A stretch of DNA of 64,000 nucleotides from Perlabentimonas sp046542995 (GCA_046542995.1 JBKHAH010000002.1:1-64000), one strand, 5' to 3'; positions 26,598-36,605 are shown, counted from the stretch's first letter. A program made the numbers and translations. Notes: generated by a model not told the origin, from the sequence alone.

Positions 26598-28046
26598 ATG
26601 AGCAACGATCAGGATAAAATTCTTAGTGACGTTACAAATCAAGACTATAAATTTGGTTTTGTAACAAATATTGAGAACGAAAGCATTGCTAAGGGGCTTA
26701 GCGAGGATGTGGTAAAGATAATCTCCGCAAAGAAGGGCGAACCCGAATGGATGCTTGAGTTCCGCCTTAAAGCTTACCGCCATTGGAAAACAATGGAAAT
26801 GCCACAATGGGCGCACCTTAATATCCCTGAAATTAACTATCAGGATATTATCTACTACTCCGCCCCCAAGCAGAAAGCTAAACTAGAAAGCCTCGATGAG
26901 GTTGACCCCGAATTGCTTGATACATTCAACAAATTAGGGATTCCTCTTGAAGAACAAAAAATGCTTTCGGGCGTAGCCGTTGATGCTGTTATGGACAGCG
27001 TATCTGTTAAAACCACATTTCGTGAAACGCTAGCCGAACAGGGTATCATTTTCTGCTCAATGAGTGAAGCAATTCGTGAGCATCCTGATCTTGTCAGAAA
27101 ACACTTGGGCTCCGTGGTGCCAACTACCGATAACTTTTTTGCCGCTCTTAACTCAGCAGTATTCAGCGATGGTAGTTTCTGCTACATACCAAAGGGCGTA
27201 AAATGCCCCATGGAGCTTAGCACCTATTTTAGGATTAACGCTGCCAACACTGGTCAGTTTGAACGTACGCTCATTGTTGCCGACGACGACAGCTACGTCT
27301 CCTACCTTGAGGGATGCACCGCCCCACAACGCGACGAGAATCAGCTGCATGCCGCCGTTGTTGAAATTGTTGCAAAGGATAACGCGGAGGTAAAATATTC
27401 AACCGTGCAAAACTGGTACCCTGGAAACAAGGAGGGCAAAGGCGGAATATATAACTTTGTTACCAAAAGGGGTATTTGTAAAGGGAAGAACAGTAAAATA
27501 TCATGGACTCAGGTTGAAACGGGCTCTGCCGTAACCTGGAAATACCCAAGCTGCATCCTTCTGGGCGACAATTCCTACGGCGAATTCTACTCCGTAGCCG
27601 TTACAAACAATCATCAGCAGGCCGATACTGGCACAAAGATGATACATATTGGCAAGAATACTCGCAGCCACATCGTTTCAAAAGGAATATCAGCAGGCCT
27701 TAGCAACAACAGCTACCGCGGTTTGGTTAAGGTGGTGAAGAACGCCGAAAATTGCAGGAACTTTTCGCAGTGCGACTCCCTGCTTCTAGGAAGCAAATGT
27801 GGCGCCCACACTTTCCCCTACATTGAGGTTGACAACCCTTCGGCAGTTGTTGAGCACGAGGCAACCACTTCAAAAATTGGAGAAGACCAAATTTTTTACT
27901 GCAATCAACGTGGAATTTCCACAGAAGATGCCATTGCGCTAATTATTAATGGCTATGCAAAGGAGGTTCTTAATAAACTTCCAATGGAGTTTGCTGTTGA
28001 AGCGCAAAAACTACTTCAAATAAGCTTGGAAGGCAGCGTTGGATAA
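26598..28046 (+). CDS. sufB: Fe-S cluster assembly scaffold subunit SufB
   Basis: 482 residues, the usual SufB length. It shows the family's EFRLKAYRHW opening, FCYIPKGVKCPMELSTYFRIN, the TWKYPSCILLGDNSYGEFYSVA core and the C-terminal SEKIGEDQ-like region (ATTSKIGEDQIFYCNQRGI). The conserved Cys in the core strand (QCDSLLLGSKCGAHTFP region) takes part in cluster assembly in the family. SufB forms the SufBC2D complex that builds Fe-S clusters from sulfur delivered by SufS/SufE. First gene of the operon, 46 bp before sufC. Confidence 0.98.
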   Translation: MSNDQDKILSDVTNQDYKFGFVTNIENESIAKGLSEDVVKIISAKKGEPEWMLEFRLKAYRHWKTMEMPQWAHLNIPEINYQDIIYYSAPKQKAKLESLDEVDPELLDTFNKLGIPLEEQKMLSGVAVDAVMDSVSVKTTFRETLAEQGIIFCSMSEAIREHPDLVRKHLGSVVPTTDNFFAALNSAVFSDGSFCYIPKGVKCPMELSTYFRINAANTGQFERTLIVADDDSYVSYLEGCTAPQRDENQLHAAVVEIVAKDNAEVKYSTVQNWYPGNKEGKGGIYNFVTKRGICKGKNSKISWTQVETGSAVTWKYPSCILLGDNSYGEFYSVAVTNNHQQADTGTKMIHIGKNTRSHIVSKGISAGLSNNSYRGLVKVVKNAENCRNFSQCDSLLLGSKCGAHTFPYIEVDNPSAVVEHEATTSKIGEDQIFYCNQRGISTEDAIALIINGYAKEVLNKLPMEFAVEAQKLLQISLEGSVG

Positions 28047-28092
28047 AAAAATTACAATTTGATTTTAATTTGACTATTAATACACTCTCAAC

Positions 28093-28845
28093 ATGTTAAC
28101 AATAAAAAACTTACACGCCAGTATAAACGGAACAGAAATACTTAACGGTATCAATCTGGAAGTAAAGGCTGGCGAAATTCATGCAATCATGGGACCAAAC
28201 GGGTCTGGTAAAAGCACGCTTAGTGCAGTTCTTGCCGGGAAAGATTTGTTTGAAGTTACTAAAGGCGATATTACATTTAATGGAAAAAACATTTTTGATA
28301 TGGCTCCTGAGGAGCGTTCCCGCGAGGGGCTGTTCCTCAGCTTCCAGTATCCTGTTGAGATACCAGGGGTAAGCATGGTAAACTTCATGAAAACTGCCCT
28401 TAACGAGCACCGCAAGCACAAAGGTTTACCCTCGCTATCGGCCTCCGATTTTCTTAAATTAATGCGAGAGCGTAAGGAATTGGTAGAGATTGACTCAGCA
28501 TTAACCAACCGTGCTGTTAATGAAGGTTTTTCTGGTGGTGAAAAAAAGAAGAACGAAATCTTCCAAATGGCTATGCTTGAACCAAAGCTTGCCATTCTTG
28601 ACGAAACCGATTCCGGATTAGACATTGACGCCCTAAGGGTTGTGGCAAATGGAGTAAACAGGCTTAAACGCCCCGATAATGCAACCATTGTAATAACACA
28701 TTACCAAAGGCTACTGGATTACATTGTGCCCGATTACGTTCACATTCTATACAATGGTAAGATTGTTAAAACCGGAGGGAAAGAACTTGCCTTTGAGTTG
28801 GAAGACAAGGGGTACGATTGGATTAAAAACAGCGAAGAAGCATAA
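28093..28845 (+). CDS. sufC: Fe-S cluster assembly ATPase SufC
   Basis: 250 residues, a cytoplasmic ABC ATPase. Walker A is GPNGSGKST (~residues 35-43), the signature is FSGGEKKKNE, and Walker B is LAILDETDSGLD; the EKKKNEIFQM stretch is diagnostic of SufC as opposed to transporter ATPases. ATP binding by SufC drives conformational change in SufB-SufD during cluster assembly. It lies 46 bp after sufB and 68 bp before sufD. Confidence 0.98.
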   Translation: MLTIKNLHASINGTEILNGINLEVKAGEIHAIMGPNGSGKSTLSAVLAGKDLFEVTKGDITFNGKNIFDMAPEERSREGLFLSFQYPVEIPGVSMVNFMKTALNEHRKHKGLPSLSASDFLKLMRERKELVEIDSALTNRAVNEGFSGGEKKKNEIFQMAMLEPKLAILDETDSGLDIDALRVVANGVNRLKRPDNATIVITHYQRLLDYIVPDYVHILYNGKIVKTGGKELAFELEDKGYDWIKNSEEA

Positions 28846-28913
28846 ACGTAAACAATTTTGGCCGCTATTTTTTACCAAAACTGGCGGCCAGGCGTTTAAA
28901 ACGCACAGAAACT

Positions 28914-30275
28914 ATGAACGCAGCAAACATATCAGCAAAAGACGACTTTATCAATCTTTACATTGATAACTTCGATTTAATAACCGAGAACTCTGCCGAA
29001 GTGCTGAACCGCAACAGGCAATCTGCACTGGAGAGTTTTAAACTGCTTGGATTTCCTGGCGAAAAGAATGAGAAGTACAAATACATGAAGGTGGAATCTC
29101 TGTTCCGTCCTGATTTTGAGAAGTACTTCACACCTAAATCTATCTCGTTTAATATCGACGATATTTTCCGTTGCGATATCCCCTCGCTCAACACGCACCT
29201 TGCCCTAACGCTCAACGGATTCTACTTCAATAATCCCAGCATGCTTACAGAGATTGAGCATGGCGTTATTATTGGAAGCCTGGCTGAGGCAGCCAAAAAG
29301 TACCCCAATGTTGTAAGCAAGTACTACAACACCATGGCAAAAAATGATGAGGATGGTCTGGTTGCCCTCAATACTGCTTTTGCTCAGGATGGTGTGTTTG
29401 TTTACATCCCTAAAGGGGTTGTGCTTGAGAAGCCTATTCAAATTATTAACCTGCTTATGAGCGAGGAGAACCAGCTGGTTCATTATCGCAATCTCATTGT
29501 AGCAGACGAGAATGCGCAAGCCAATGTAGTTATTTGCGACCACACCTTATCACCCTCCCAGTTCTTGTCCAACGTGGTAACGGAGGTATTCACAAATGAG
29601 GGTGCCAATGTCGATATCGTATCCATGCAGAATCAGCATAACGATTCCACTCAATTTTTACATGCTTTCGGTAAGCAAGAGCGCAACTCCGTTCTCTCAT
29701 CCAATTCAGTATCGTTGCATGGTGGAATAATCCGAAATAACGTTCATGTTCTTCTCAACGATGAGGGCTGCGAGAATCATACTTACGGCCTTGCCCTTGC
29801 CGACCGTAACCAGCATATCGATATGTACTCATTTATCGATCACGCCAAGCCAAACTGCAACAGCAACGAGCTGTATAAAGCTGTTCTCGATGATCAGGCT
29901 ACTGGTGCTTTTAACGGTCGCATTCTTGTACGTAGAGATGCTCAGCAAACTCAGGCATTTCAAAGCAACAACAACCTTCTGCTTACAACTGATGCAAAGA
30001 TGAACACAAAACCACAGCTCGAAATTTATGCTGATGATGTAAAATGCACTCACGGTGCAACAGTTGGCCAGCTCGATATGGATGCGAAGTTTTATATGCA
30101 ATCACGGGGTATTGGCGAACGAGAAGCCAAACTTCTGCTCATGTTCGGTTTTGCCCACGACGTGGTGGGGCATATTAAAATTGAACCGCTCCGCGAACGT
30201 ATTGATGAGTTGGTAAACAAACGATTAAGAGGGGAACTATCACGCTGCCAAAACTGCCCCATGCATTGTTGCTAG
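28914..30275 (+). CDS. sufD: Fe-S cluster assembly protein SufD
   Basis: 453 residues. It has the SufB/SufD beta-helix fold (VFVYIPKGVVLEKPIQI, and the C-terminal TVGQLDMDAKFYMQSRGI segment with the conserved His of CTHGATVG) and an N-terminal helical region. SufD pairs with SufB in the scaffold and takes part in iron entry. Unusually, the last residues read RCQNCPMHCC, giving four Cys and a His in a ten-residue tail, which is not part of the canonical fold. Next gene is sufS, 102 bp on. Confidence 0.96.
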   Translation: MNAANISAKDDFINLYIDNFDLITENSAEVLNRNRQSALESFKLLGFPGEKNEKYKYMKVESLFRPDFEKYFTPKSISFNIDDIFRCDIPSLNTHLALTLNGFYFNNPSMLTEIEHGVIIGSLAEAAKKYPNVVSKYYNTMAKNDEDGLVALNTAFAQDGVFVYIPKGVVLEKPIQIINLLMSEENQLVHYRNLIVADENAQANVVICDHTLSPSQFLSNVVTEVFTNEGANVDIVSMQNQHNDSTQFLHAFGKQERNSVLSSNSVSLHGGIIRNNVHVLLNDEGCENHTYGLALADRNQHIDMYSFIDHAKPNCNSNELYKAVLDDQATGAFNGRILVRRDAQQTQAFQSNNNLLLTTDAKMNTKPQLEIYADDVKCTHGATVGQLDMDAKFYMQSRGIGEREAKLLLMFGFAHDVVGHIKIEPLRERIDELVNKRLRGELSRCQNCPMHCC

Positions 30276-30377
30276 GTTTTTTTGTTGCTAACTAGATTGA
30301 TGTTTATTGGGGCCATAAGTTTTTAAACTTAAAAAAAAGGTACGTTATCTTTAATACTTATTTAAATCAATTTTCAA

Positions 30378-31628
30378 ATGACAACCAATAGTCAACAATC
30401 AGCAAATAAATCCATCAACATTGATAAAATCCGTGCCGATTTCCCAATCCTTAATCAGCAGGTTCACGGAAAACCCTTAGCTTATTTCGATAACGGTGCC
30501 ACCACCCAAAAACCCAAGTGCGTTCTTGATACCATTAACCATTTTCATAATCAAATCAACGCAAACATACATCGCGGGGTACACAAGCTTAGCGACGAAT
30601 CGACCCAAGCCTACGAAGCTGCCCGTGAAACCGTCAGAGAGTTTATCAATGCTAAAAGTACCAAAGAAATTATTTTCACATCGGGTACTACTGCCAGCAT
30701 AAACCTGGTGGCCTTCTCCTTTGGCGAAGCTTTTATTAATGAGGGCGACGAAGTAATCGTTTCGGAAATGGAGCATCACTCCAACATCGTACCATGGCAG
30801 CTCATGTGCGATAGGAAAAATGCGAAGCTTAAGGTTTTGCCCTTTGATGATAATGGCGAATTAATCATCGAGAAACTAGACGAGCTAATCACTAAACAAA
30901 CACGCATTGTTGCTGTAACCCACGTATCTAATTCACTTGGAACGGTTAACCCCATAAAAGAAATAATTGCTAAAGCCCACGCCAAAGGCGTTAAGGTACT
31001 TATTGATGGAGCTCAGGGCGTAAAGCATGAAAAAATTGATATTCAGAGCCTTGATGCCGATTTCTACACCTTTTCCGGGCATAAAATATATGGTCCAACT
31101 GGCATTGGTGTGCTTTACGGTAAGCAGAATCTTTTAGAAGAAATGCCCCCATGGCAAGGTGGTGGTGATATGATTGAAACCGTAACTTTCGAGAAAACAA
31201 CCTTTAACCAGCTGCCGTTCAAATTCGAAGCGGGTACTGCTAACTATATAGGTGCCGCAGCCATGGCAACCGCCCTGCAATACTACCAATCAGTTGGCAT
31301 TAATGCTGCAACAGAATACGAGCACCAGCTGCTTGAGTACGCAACCCAGCAACTACTTTCCATTGAGGGGGTTCGTATTATTGGAAATGCAAGGGAAAAA
31401 GCATCTATTATATCGTTTATAATTGAGAATATACACCCATACGATACAGGAATGATCCTCGATAAGATGGGCATTGCCGTGCGCACAGGAACCCACTGTA
31501 CTGAACCAACCATGGCTCATTTCAACATCGATGGAACGGTCCGTGCCTCATTGGCATTTTACAATACAAAAAGCGAAATTGACCGGCTTACCGAGGGAGT
31601 TAAAAAGGTAGTAACCATGTTTGGTTAA
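30378..31628 (+). CDS. sufS: Cysteine desulfurase SufS
   Basis: 416 residues of the PLP-dependent class V aminotransferase fold, group II desulfurase type. The Schiff-base lysine is in FSGHKIYGPTGIG, the His of the VSEMEHHSN motif stacks on PLP, and the catalytic Cys lies in RTGTHCTEP, where the commoner motif is RxGHHCA. It strips sulfur from cysteine to form a persulfide that SufE (50374-50811 here) would accept. Last gene of the suf operon; the 243-bp gap to rimP holds the rimP promoter and leader. Confidence 0.97.
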   Translation: MTTNSQQSANKSINIDKIRADFPILNQQVHGKPLAYFDNGATTQKPKCVLDTINHFHNQINANIHRGVHKLSDESTQAYEAARETVREFINAKSTKEIIFTSGTTASINLVAFSFGEAFINEGDEVIVSEMEHHSNIVPWQLMCDRKNAKLKVLPFDDNGELIIEKLDELITKQTRIVAVTHVSNSLGTVNPIKEIIAKAHAKGVKVLIDGAQGVKHEKIDIQSLDADFYTFSGHKIYGPTGIGVLYGKQNLLEEMPPWQGGGDMIETVTFEKTTFNQLPFKFEAGTANYIGAAAMATALQYYQSVGINAATEYEHQLLEYATQQLLSIEGVRIIGNAREKASIISFIIENIHPYDTGMILDKMGIAVRTGTHCTEPTMAHFNIDGTVRASLAFYNTKSEIDRLTEGVKKVVTMFG

Positions 31629-31776
31629 CTTAAATAGTTAAAACTAATTCACAAATAGTTAGCAAGCATCTTAGCACTTAAAATATAATCAACCCATTGC
31701 CTTCGGTATTTTTCTTACAAAATACACGAAAAAATCGCATCATTTTTTCATATTTCATTATAATTCAGTCAAATAT

Positions 31777-31807
31777 TTTGCTCACAAAAGTTTTTTTTAT
31801 ACTTTTG
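31777..31807 (+). promoter_or_regulatory. rimP-nusA-infB promoter
   Basis: TTTG at 31777-31780, a 19-bp spacer, and TACTTTTG at 31800-31807 make an exact match to the Bacteroidota consensus. Transcription should start close to 31814, so the structured leader at 31815-31857 begins at the very 5' end of the mRNA. Confidence 0.8.
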
Positions 31808-31814
31808 CAGTGTC

Positions 31815-31857
31815 ATACCGCAAGCGTAGCAGGGGACTGGGTCCCCTGTTTTGGTAT
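31815..31857 (+). promoter_or_regulatory. Structured 5' leader of the rimP operon
   Basis: ATACC (31815-31819) can pair with GGTAT (31853-31857), enclosing an 8-bp perfect hairpin CAGGGGAC / GTCCCCTG (31830-31837 and 31841-31848) with a TGG loop. The inner hairpin is followed by only four T and then by the outer stem, so it could switch between terminator-like and antiterminated states, or mark the 5' end. Its position before rimP-nusA suggests autoregulation by NusA or ribosome supply. I cannot assign it to a named RNA family. Confidence 0.6.
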
Positions 31858-31871
31858 AATATACTGAAAGA

Positions 31872-32339
31872 ATGATTCAACAAGGCACGATAGAAGGCAT
31901 TGTAAAAGAAGAACTTAACCCTGAAACAGAATTTATTGTTGATATTTCTGTTACTTCAGGAAACAAAATTACTGTGCTTCTTGATGGCGAAGAAGGCATT
32001 ACAATAAACAGATGCGTACAAATAAGCAGAGCCATTGAGCAAAGTTTTGACAGGGATGAGGAAGATTTTGAACTGGAGGTTTCTTCAGCAGGACTCTCCA
32101 CTCCCTTAAAACTTTACAGACAATTTGCAAAGAACATTGGCAGAGATGTTGACGTAGTAATGCTCACCGGCGAAAAATATACAGGGAGATTAACTCTGGC
32201 CAATGAGTCTTTGTTCACAATTGAATTTGAAGAAATTGTGAAAGTGGAAGGAAAGAAAAGAAAACAACGAGTGGAAAGAACACTTGAAATACCATACACC
32301 GATACAAAGTCGGTATTAGTATCAGTATCATTTCGTTAA
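31872..32339 (+). CDS. rimP: Ribosome maturation factor RimP
   Basis: 155 residues with the RimP two-domain layout: an N-terminal alpha/beta domain (CVQISRAIEQSF, DFELEVSSAGLSTPL, the VSSPG-like motif of the family) and a C-terminal Sm-like beta-barrel ending in IPYTDTKSVLVSVSF. RimP binds the 30S subunit and helps its maturation. It is the first gene of the rimP-nusA-infB operon that is conserved across bacteria. ATG at 31872 is preceded by GAAAG. Confidence 0.95.
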   Translation: MIQQGTIEGIVKEELNPETEFIVDISVTSGNKITVLLDGEEGITINRCVQISRAIEQSFDRDEEDFELEVSSAGLSTPLKLYRQFAKNIGRDVDVVMLTGEKYTGRLTLANESLFTIEFEEIVKVEGKKRKQRVERTLEIPYTDTKSVLVSVSFR

Positions 32340-32365
32340 GACAAAATAAATAGTTTCAAAAGAAA

Positions 32366-33604
32366 ATGGAAAACATTAATCTAATTGACACCTTTGCCGA
32401 ATTTAAAGAGCTTAAAAATATTGATCGGCCAACAATGATGAGCGTGCTTGAGGATGTGTTCCGCAGCATGATTATTAAAATGTATGGTTCGGACGACAAT
32501 TACGATATTATCATCAACATTGACAAGGGCGATTTTGAAATCTGGAGGAATCGTGAAGTAGTAGAGGACGGAGAGGTAGAAGATCCTAACAGGCAAATAT
32601 CGCTATCGGAAGCAGCTAAAATTGATTCCGACTATGAAGTAGGCGAAGAGGTTACCGATGAGGTTAAACTTGCCGACTTTGGTCGCAGAGCCATCCTTTC
32701 ACTCAGGCAAAACCTTACCGCCAGGATTCTTGAACTCGAGAAAAACAATATATACGCCAAATACAAAGACAGAATAGGTGAAGTTATTACCGGAGAGATC
32801 TATCAGGTATGGAAGAAGGAAGTACTTATCCTTGACGATGAAAGCAATGAGCTAATTCTCCCAAAAACTGAGCAGATCCCCTCCGATTTCTTTCGTAAGG
32901 GTGATACAATAAGAGCCGTTGTAGTTAGAGTTGAAATGCGTAATAACACCCCATTAATCATCCTTTCCAGAACATCTCCAGTCTTTCTTGAACGTCTATT
33001 TGAACTGGAAGTTCCCGAAATATTCGATGGCCTTATCACTATTAAAAAAATTGTGCGGATCCCTGGCGAAAGAGCTAAGGTTGCTGTTGAATCGTACGAT
33101 GAGAGGGTTGATCCCGTAGGTGCCTGTGTTGGAATGAAAGGTAGTAGAATTCATGGTATCGTGCGTGAACTACGTAACGAGAATATTGATGTAATAAACT
33201 ATACTACCAATACCCAACTATACATTACCCGATCATTAAGCCCCGCTAAAATTACATCAATAAAAATTGATGAAGAGAACAAGACTGCCGAAGTTTTCCT
33301 CCAGCCCGAGGAAGTATCGCTGGCTATTGGAAAAGGCGGCTTCAACATAAAACTGGCTAGCCAACTAACAGGCTACGAGATAGACGTCTTCCGTGAGGCA
33401 GATGCCGTTGATGAAGAGGATGTTAACCTCGATGAATTCACCGATGAGATTGATGGCTGGATAATTGATGTACTTAAAGGCATTGGTTGTGATACGGCAA
33501 AAAGTGTGCTCGAAATACCTTATAACGATCTTGTTAAAAGAACTGACTTAGAAGAGGAAACAGTTAAAGAGATAATAAGAATTTTAGAGTCGGAATTTGA
33601 ATAG
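32366..33604 (+). CDS. nusA: Transcription termination/antitermination protein NusA
   Basis: 412 residues: N-terminal RNA-polymerase-binding domain (~1-135), S1 domain (~135-200), and two KH domains (~200-345) that contain VGACVGMKGSRIHGIVREL and LAIGKGGFNIKLASQL, each with the GxxG loop. The acidic C-terminal repeats of E. coli NusA are missing; instead a short acidic helix-hairpin-type tail follows. NusA pauses polymerase and works in termination and antitermination. 26 bp after rimP and 52 bp before infB. Confidence 0.97.
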   Translation: MENINLIDTFAEFKELKNIDRPTMMSVLEDVFRSMIIKMYGSDDNYDIIINIDKGDFEIWRNREVVEDGEVEDPNRQISLSEAAKIDSDYEVGEEVTDEVKLADFGRRAILSLRQNLTARILELEKNNIYAKYKDRIGEVITGEIYQVWKKEVLILDDESNELILPKTEQIPSDFFRKGDTIRAVVVRVEMRNNTPLIILSRTSPVFLERLFELEVPEIFDGLITIKKIVRIPGERAKVAVESYDERVDPVGACVGMKGSRIHGIVRELRNENIDVINYTTNTQLYITRSLSPAKITSIKIDEENKTAEVFLQPEEVSLAIGKGGFNIKLASQLTGYEIDVFREADAVDEEDVNLDEFTDEIDGWIIDVLKGIGCDTAKSVLEIPYNDLVKRTDLEEETVKEIIRILESEFE

Positions 33605-33656
33605 TTTTGGCTTTAGTGTAGATTTGCAACAATTTTCAAACCTGGATTAACATAAT

Positions 33657-36605
33657 ATGACAAACGCCGATAAAGCAATACGATTAAGCAAGCTGGCACG
33701 AGAGTTCAACGTGGGGATATCTACATTAGTGGATTTTTTAAGTAAGAAGGGGCACAAAATTGAGAGCAACCCAAACACAAAGGTTGACTCTAAACTTTAT
33801 GATATTTTGGCTCAAGAGTTTGGTGCTGAAATGAACCTGAAACAAGAATCTAAAAGGGTTAGCCTCAGTAACCTACGCGACAAAAAAGAATCCGTATCCA
33901 TTGAGGATGTTGAATCCGAAGAGAACGAGGAGGATGGCGAAGCAGCCAATGACGAAGTTATTGTTAAAAACGTTACTCCAGAAAAAGAGGCTTACAAATC
34001 TGAAAAACCAAAAATTTCTCTAAAGGTAAAGGGAAAAATTGATCTTGATAAGCCCGAAGAAAAACCAGAACCCAAAAAGGAAGATAAGGCTAAACCTGCA
34101 AAGAAAGAGGATGAAAAGCCACAGCCTAAGAAAAAGGAAGAAAGCAAGCCCAAGAAGGAGGCTGAACATATTGATACCGAGAAGCAGAAACTCAAAACCC
34201 CTAAAGTAGTTGGCAAGGTTGACCTTAAGACTGAAGAGAAGAAAAAAGCTACCATAAAGAAGAGAAAAGACCAAAAACCTGCCGAAGAGGAAGCAAAAAC
34301 CAAAAAAACAAGACCAGCAAAAGGTCAAAAAGAAGAAGTCAAAAAGGAAGAGGTTAAGAAACAAGCACCCTCTAAAGAAACTGCAGCTAAAGAAGACAAA
34401 AAACCAGAACAGAAAACCAAAGAGGAGGCATTCTATAGGTCCGACGTGGAGAAACTTAGCGGACCAACCGTAGTTGGAAAAATTGATTTGGCATCAATGC
34501 AGCCAAAAAAGAAAAGCCCCGCTGCAAAACAACAAGAGGCCGCTGAAATTAGAAAAAAGAAAAAGCGCAAGCGCATTCGCAAAGATAAAGTGGCTGTTTC
34601 TCACGATGAAGGAGGAAAATCTCGTCCACGTCCGCAAAAACAAACGGGCGGTCCATCACAAAATCCAAAAAAACGCAAAAAGAAGCAGCTTAAGCCTGAG
34701 GTTAGCGAGGAGGATGTACAAAAGCAAATAAAGGAAACCTTGGCAAGGCTAACAAGCAAAGGTGGAAAATCAAAAGGCTCAAAATACAGGCGCGAGAAGC
34801 GCGATATGGTTAGCGCTCGCCAACAGCAGGAGGTTGAGAAAGAACAGCAAGGAAAGAAAACCCTAGAGGTTACAGAATTCGTTTCAGCCAACGAGCTGGC
34901 AAACATGATGGAAATACCAGCCACCGAAGTTATTGAAGTTTGCATGAACCTAGGCCTGATGGTATCCATCAACCAGCGACTTGATGCTGAAACCATGGCT
35001 CTTGTTGCTGATGAGTTTGGGTACAAGGTAAACTTTGTTAGCATTGATCTTCAGGAAGCCATTGGTACCGAAGAGGATAAGCCTGAGGATCTTGAGCCCC
35101 GTTCGCCTATTGTAACCGTAATGGGTCATGTCGACCATGGTAAAACATCCCTCCTTGACTTTATCCGCAAGGCGAATGTTATTGCAGGTGAAGCAGGAGG
35201 AATAACTCAGCACATTGGTGCTTACAACGTGGAGGTAAGCGATGGCAGAAAAATCACTTTCCTCGATACGCCTGGTCACGAAGCATTTACTGCAATGCGT
35301 GCTCGCGGCGCAAAAATTACCGATGTGGTAATTGTGGTTGTATCAGCCGATGATAATGTGATGCCACAAACCGTAGAGGCAATTAACCATGCCAGCGCAG
35401 CAGGCGTTCCCATTGTTTTCGCCATAAATAAAATTGATAGACCCAATGCTAACCCCGAAAAGATTAAGGAAGCATTGGCCAATATGAACTACCTTGTTGA
35501 GGAGTGGGGTGGTAAGTATCAAAGTCAAGATGTATCAGCTAAAGAAGGGCTTAATATTGATAAGTTGCTTGAGAAAGTACTCCTTGAATCCGAATTGCTT
35601 GACCTTAAAGCAAATCCAAACAAGAAGGCCGTTGGTACAATCATTGAATCATCGCTCGATAAGGGGCGTGGCTATACCGCAACCGTTCTTATTCAAGAAG
35701 GAACGCTTAAGCAGGGTGATATAATGATTGCAGGGACACATTACGGGCACGTAAAAGCAATGTTCAACGAGCGTGGTAAAAAAATTACCGAAGCGGGCCC
35801 CGCTACGCCTGTTCAAATAATCGGTTTAAACGGTGCACCTCTTGCTGGCGACTATCTAAACATAATGGATTCCGACAAGGAAGCGAAAGAAATTGCAAAC
35901 AAACGTGAGCAGCTCCAGAGAATGCAGGGCTTAAGAGCACAAAAGCACATTACCCTTGATGAAATTGGCCGCCGTATTGCTGTGGGCAACTTCCAGGAGC
36001 TAAACATCGTTCTTAAAGGTGATGTTGATGGGTCAATTGAGGCGCTGTCCGACTCGTTAATTAAGCTCTCTACCGAACAAATACAAGTTAATATTATCCA
36101 TAAAGCGGTGGGGCAAATATCCGAATCGGATATTCTTCTGGCTGCAGCATCCAACGCAATTGTTATTGGCTTCCAGGTCCGTCCATCAGCCGGCGCACGG
36201 AAAGTAGCCGAGAAGGAACAGATCGATATCCGTATCTACTCAATAATTTACGATGCCATTAACGAGGTGAAAGCCGCCATGGAAGGCATGCTATCGCCCG
36301 AAATAAAAGAGGAGATTCTTGGTACAGCAGAAGTGCTTGAAACATTCAAGATAACTAAAGTTGGCACCATCGCAGGGTGTATTGTTCGCGAAGGAAAAAT
36401 TCTACGTAACGCCAAGTGCCGCCTTATACGCGATGGCATTGTTGTTTACACCGGAGACCTTGGCTCGCTAAAACGATTTAAGGACGATGCAAGAGAAGTG
36501 GCCAATGGCTTTGAATGCGGGTTAAACATCAATAATTTCAATGACATTAAGGTTGGCGATTTTGTAGAATCCTTTAAAGAGGTAGAAGTTAAAAGAAAAC
36601 TGTAA
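33657..36605 (+). CDS. infB: Translation initiation factor IF-2
   Basis: 982 residues, at the long end of the family. It opens with an IF2_N helical domain (RLSKLAREFNVGISTLVDFL), then ~300 residues of Lys/Glu/Pro-rich low-complexity linker, a second IF2_N domain (~410-460), and a GTPase core beginning with GHVDHGKTS at ~488, then DTPGHEAF, NKID, and the C-terminal domains that bind fMet-tRNA. It brings initiator tRNA to the 30S subunit. The long basic linker is the source of several spurious reading frames on the other strand. A terminator follows 24 bp after the stop. Confidence 0.97.
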   Translation: MTNADKAIRLSKLAREFNVGISTLVDFLSKKGHKIESNPNTKVDSKLYDILAQEFGAEMNLKQESKRVSLSNLRDKKESVSIEDVESEENEEDGEAANDEVIVKNVTPEKEAYKSEKPKISLKVKGKIDLDKPEEKPEPKKEDKAKPAKKEDEKPQPKKKEESKPKKEAEHIDTEKQKLKTPKVVGKVDLKTEEKKKATIKKRKDQKPAEEEAKTKKTRPAKGQKEEVKKEEVKKQAPSKETAAKEDKKPEQKTKEEAFYRSDVEKLSGPTVVGKIDLASMQPKKKSPAAKQQEAAEIRKKKKRKRIRKDKVAVSHDEGGKSRPRPQKQTGGPSQNPKKRKKKQLKPEVSEEDVQKQIKETLARLTSKGGKSKGSKYRREKRDMVSARQQQEVEKEQQGKKTLEVTEFVSANELANMMEIPATEVIEVCMNLGLMVSINQRLDAETMALVADEFGYKVNFVSIDLQEAIGTEEDKPEDLEPRSPIVTVMGHVDHGKTSLLDFIRKANVIAGEAGGITQHIGAYNVEVSDGRKITFLDTPGHEAFTAMRARGAKITDVVIVVVSADDNVMPQTVEAINHASAAGVPIVFAINKIDRPNANPEKIKEALANMNYLVEEWGGKYQSQDVSAKEGLNIDKLLEKVLLESELLDLKANPNKKAVGTIIESSLDKGRGYTATVLIQEGTLKQGDIMIAGTHYGHVKAMFNERGKKITEAGPATPVQIIGLNGAPLAGDYLNIMDSDKEAKEIANKREQLQRMQGLRAQKHITLDEIGRRIAVGNFQELNIVLKGDVDGSIEALSDSLIKLSTEQIQVNIIHKAVGQISESDILLAAASNAIVIGFQVRPSAGARKVAEKEQIDIRIYSIIYDAINEVKAAMEGMLSPEIKEEILGTAEVLETFKITKVGTIAGCIVREGKILRNAKCRLIRDGIVVYTGDLGSLKRFKDDAREVANGFECGLNINNFNDIKVGDFVESFKEVEVKRKL

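Noticed and set aside
28179..28688. 169-codon antisense frame over sufC
   Set aside because: SufC is certain on the other strand, and the antisense product is Ser/Phe-rich with no recognisable motif.
34020..34364. Leu/Phe-rich frame on the minus strand inside infB
   Set aside because: It is the mirror of the Lys/Glu-rich IF-2 linker (AAG/GAA read backward gives CTT/TTC); no start signal or homology is visible.
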